64,000 nucleotides of DNA from Hepsetus odoe (Eukaryota; Chordata; Actinopteri; Characiformes; Hepsetidae): positions 4,560,855-4,624,854 of the forward strand of contig CM029393.1 of assembly GCA_017165825.1 (NCBI GenBank), given 5' to 3'. A program made the translations under genes and the position numbers. The notes beneath the pieces are model-generated. The model ran no database searches and was not told the origin of the DNA. It worked only from the letters and a program-made list of their open reading frames with translations. Within the stretch, counting starts at the first letter, position 1; each line of letters opens with the position of its first letter. Positions 61,901-64,000 of the stretch are shown here, piece after piece.

Positions 61901-62714
61901 AAAAAAAAAGGTGGTGGCAAAAAAACCCAGAAAATTTTATTTCTTAGATTTAGCATTACTATTTCATCATTACATTCAAAGACTCAAAACCAAGTACTGG
62001 GTTTTTCAGTAGTAAATATAATGATTGTGTTTAGGTTAATAAACATGTCAGTGAGTTTAAAAAAACAGCTGTGGTATTTGCCTCTAACTCCTTAATTTTC
62101 CCTCGGAGCTGACATTTAAAAAAGAGCCCCAAATTCCTCAGGATGACTAAGTCAAACTGCAATTCACACTCTGCATATTTAACCAGATCTCAAACAGATT
62201 TCCCATGGCACAACTTTCAAAGTGTCAGCAGCCTAGTGCTGCAGTGTCTCCTGATGCATCGTCATTGACTACTGCCAGAAGAAAGAAAGTGCACTTTTCT
62301 AGGCTTCCCCACTTCGACAAAGGCAGGGACAGGAGAGAAGACACTGCTGAGTGCATTTGTCCTGAGGGGGGCAGGGGTAGGGCCTTATCAGCTGCACCTG
62401 CTGCGCTTCCTTTCAAAGAGTGAGGAGATGCCGCCGCACAGACAAATCTGCTGTCTGATAACAGGCTGATAAAGCTGCCTCACTTTATCCTGTCAAACAG
62501 AACTTTTGTTAATCTCTACTACAAGTGATGGAATAAAAGCACGACAAAATAGTGGGTGTGACTGATGTGTTTGTGTTTCCGTATGTGTATCAGGACTGTT
62601 GAACATAAAACTGCATTGAGAACATGTCAAGCATGTTAATTCAGTCTGCTTTTAAAATATACCTTTACTTGCCATTAACACCAATGCAATGCTCCCATAT
62701 AGTCAAATTAATTA
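58926..62714. other. Intergenic DNA, gene-poor, with a GATA/E-box cluster
   Basis: No coding exon recognised. A C-rich stretch lies at 59520-60010. The segment 62200-62500 is balanced in composition and has a cluster of GATA and E-box motifs. ORFs at 60.3-60.8 and 62.2-62.4 kb have no known domains. Confidence 0.45.
62382..62490. promoter_or_regulatory. Candidate GATA/E-box regulatory cluster
   Basis: CTTATCAGCTGCACCTG (GATA core fused to CAGCTG, next to CACCTG) at about 62384-62400, then GATAA at 62457 and 62468 and TTATC at 62485. Four GATA cores within 110 bp. A function is inferred only from motif density. Confidence 0.3.
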
Positions 62715-62828
62715 ATTAGGACATCCCATGAAAGCCTGTGTTTTTTTGTAACATTCTTGGACATGTGGATATTTAATCTCAAATGTAACAATACTGGGAG
62801 ATTAATATAACTAAAAAATTAAACCTGA

Positions 62829-62856
62829 AGAAAAGACTTTTCCAAAAGTCTTTTCT
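62829..62856. repeat. 13-bp perfect hairpin inside the Tc1 terminal region
   Basis: AGAAAAGACTTTT, CC spacer, AAAAGTCTTTTCT. It lies between the outer and inner direct repeats of the transposon end. Confidence 0.85.
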
Positions 62857-62988
62857 GGTGAGGAGTAAATTAGGACACCCCCAACCTTTATTCCCAGTTA
62901 AAATGGCTCAAATCACACACAGGTGCACATGATTAGAACATTGTTACTCAGCATTTTGAAGGAGGATTGCCCATTTAAACCTCAGGCA

Positions 62989-63138
62989 TCTACATTTGCG
63001 TCATTTAGCAGACGCTCTTATCCAGAGCGACTTCCATGTCCTAATTACAGGGACAGTCCCCCTGGAGCAATTCAGGGTTAAGGTTCTTGCTCAGGGACCC
63101 AGTGGTGATAGTAGTCCTACCACTAGACCACCACAACC
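62989..63138 (-). mobile_element. SINE family A nested in the Tc1-like element
   Basis: Minus strand: head GTTGTGGTGGTCTAGTGGTA, body CTGAGCAAGAACCTTAACCC, tail GTCGCTCTGGATAAGAGCGT then CTGCTAAATGACG. The B-box region is deleted. The interrupted transposon sequence resumes at ACATTTAGTTTGGTGTG. Confidence 0.8.
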
Positions 63139-64000
63139 ACATTTAGTTTGGTGTGATCCTGACTATTGAGGTGAGAGTGATCACCATGGTGAGGTCAAAA
63201 GAGCTGTCTGAGGCCTGTAGCAGTTTATAAGTTTGGTAAGGGATTTAAAAAGATCTCAAAAGAATTCGCAATCAGCCATTCCACTGTGTAGGAAATAGTG
63301 GAGGACTTCCAAAACAACTGCCAACATGACCAGGTCTGGCCGTCCAAGCAAGTTCACCCCAAGAGCAGACATAAGCAAGATGCTTAAAGAAGTCTCCAAA
63401 AACCCTAAAATGTCATCATGGGACCTACAGCAGGGTCTTACTGTTGATGTGAAAGTGCCTCTACAATCAGAAAGAGACTGCACAACTTTAACTTCATGGG
63501 AGGTGTGCAAGCCGGAACACCATGGTTGAGTTTGCCAGAGAGAACGTAGACAAAGACTAGGACTGAAATAATGTTCTTTGGACAGATGAGGTCCAAAATT
63601 GAATTATTTGGACACCAGTACGGAGGCGTAAACCGAATACAGCATTCCAGGAAAAGAATCTCATACCAACTGTGAAGCATGGAGGTGGAAGTGTCATGGT
63701 TTGGAGATGCTTTGCTGCATTACGGCCAGCTCACCATCATAGAATCCACCATGAATTCTATCATGTATCAGAGGGTGCTTGAGGAACATGCGAGACCATC
63801 TGTAAGAACATTAAAGCTGAAGTGGAACTGGACCCTGCAACATGAAAATGACCCAAAACATACCAGTAAATAAATAAAGTATAAGTAAAGGACTGGCTGA
63901 AAACTAAGAAATGGAGAGTCCTGGAGTGGCTGAGTCAAAGCCCAGATCTTAATCCCATTGAGATGCTATGGGGTGACTTGAAACGGGTTGTACATGCAAG

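Larger units (their letters stand above)
62715..64000 (+). pseudogene. Tc1-like DNA transposon with broken transposase, runs off right edge
   Basis: The left end has IR/DR structure: ATTAGGACATCCC at 62715 and ATTAGGACACCCC at 62869, about 154 bp apart. A transposase remnant follows from about 63188 (ATGGTGAGGTCAAAAGAGCT) to the edge, with recognisable DNA-binding (SGRPSKFTPRADISKMLKEV), catalytic-core (LFGHQYGGV..., NLIPTVKHGGGSVMVWRCFA) and C-terminal segments (LQHENDPKHTSK, then SQSPDLNPIEMLWGDLKRVV). Frameshifts and deletions separate them across three frames, so no active enzyme is made. The element is interrupted by a SINE at 62989-63138. Confidence 0.88.

Noticed and set aside
62205..62423. 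72-codon plus-strand ORF and its minus-strand partner
   Set aside because: Open on both strands in a balanced-composition segment; no motif. More likely regulatory DNA.

Overview
The window reads as nuclear DNA of a teleost fish. It is AT-rich, its genes are split by introns with GT/AG splice signals, and it is full of fish-type repeats: tRNA-headed SINEs, RTE-like LINE 3' ends, Tc1-like DNA transposons and long microsatellites. Nothing looks bacterial or viral and there is no operon structure. The order or species cannot be fixed from sequence alone.

Two protein-coding genes can be supported, both on the minus strand. (1) slc41a1, an SLC41/MgtE-type magnesium transporter gene, occupies about 1-11.93 kb. 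Two coding exons are visible (9954-10379 and 4445-4552), joined in phase 0. A CpG-rich block with a good donor at about 11.76-11.93 kb is the likely promoter and 5'-UTR exon. The rest of the gene lies left of position 1. (2) klhdc8a, a kelch-repeat protein gene, has five coding exons between 39412 and 33644 that join without a frame break into 354 residues. Its seven Gly-Gly turns recur every 48 residues, with one 56-residue step. A CpG-rich block with a donor at about 45.37-45.72 kb is the likely promoter and first exon.

Layout: 1-11.9 kb, slc41a1 5' part; 12.06-13.37 kb, a 22-bp minisatellite of roughly 60 units just upstream of that promoter; 13.4-33.4 kb, intergenic and repeat-rich, with an assembly gap (15758-16113) flanked by sequencing-adapter sequence, a 2.4-kb decayed LINE (21.86-24.28 kb), short TG...CA elements, Tc1 remnants and SINEs; 33.4-45.7 kb, klhdc8a; 45.7-62.7 kb, mostly unique, gene-poor DNA with several blocks that look like conserved non-coding elements (a judgement by eye); 62.7-64.0 kb, a decayed Tc1-like transposon carrying a nested SINE and running off the right edge.

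The two genes are not known to act together. In mammals both lie in the same chromosome 1q32 neighbourhood (from memory) but with several genes between them, so their adjacency here is a synteny observation. I found no convincing new biological system. The most unusual items are the minisatellite open in three frames, the paired LTR-like TG...CA elements, a SINE body joined to a different tail, several long perfect palindromes, and the adapter carried into the assembly.
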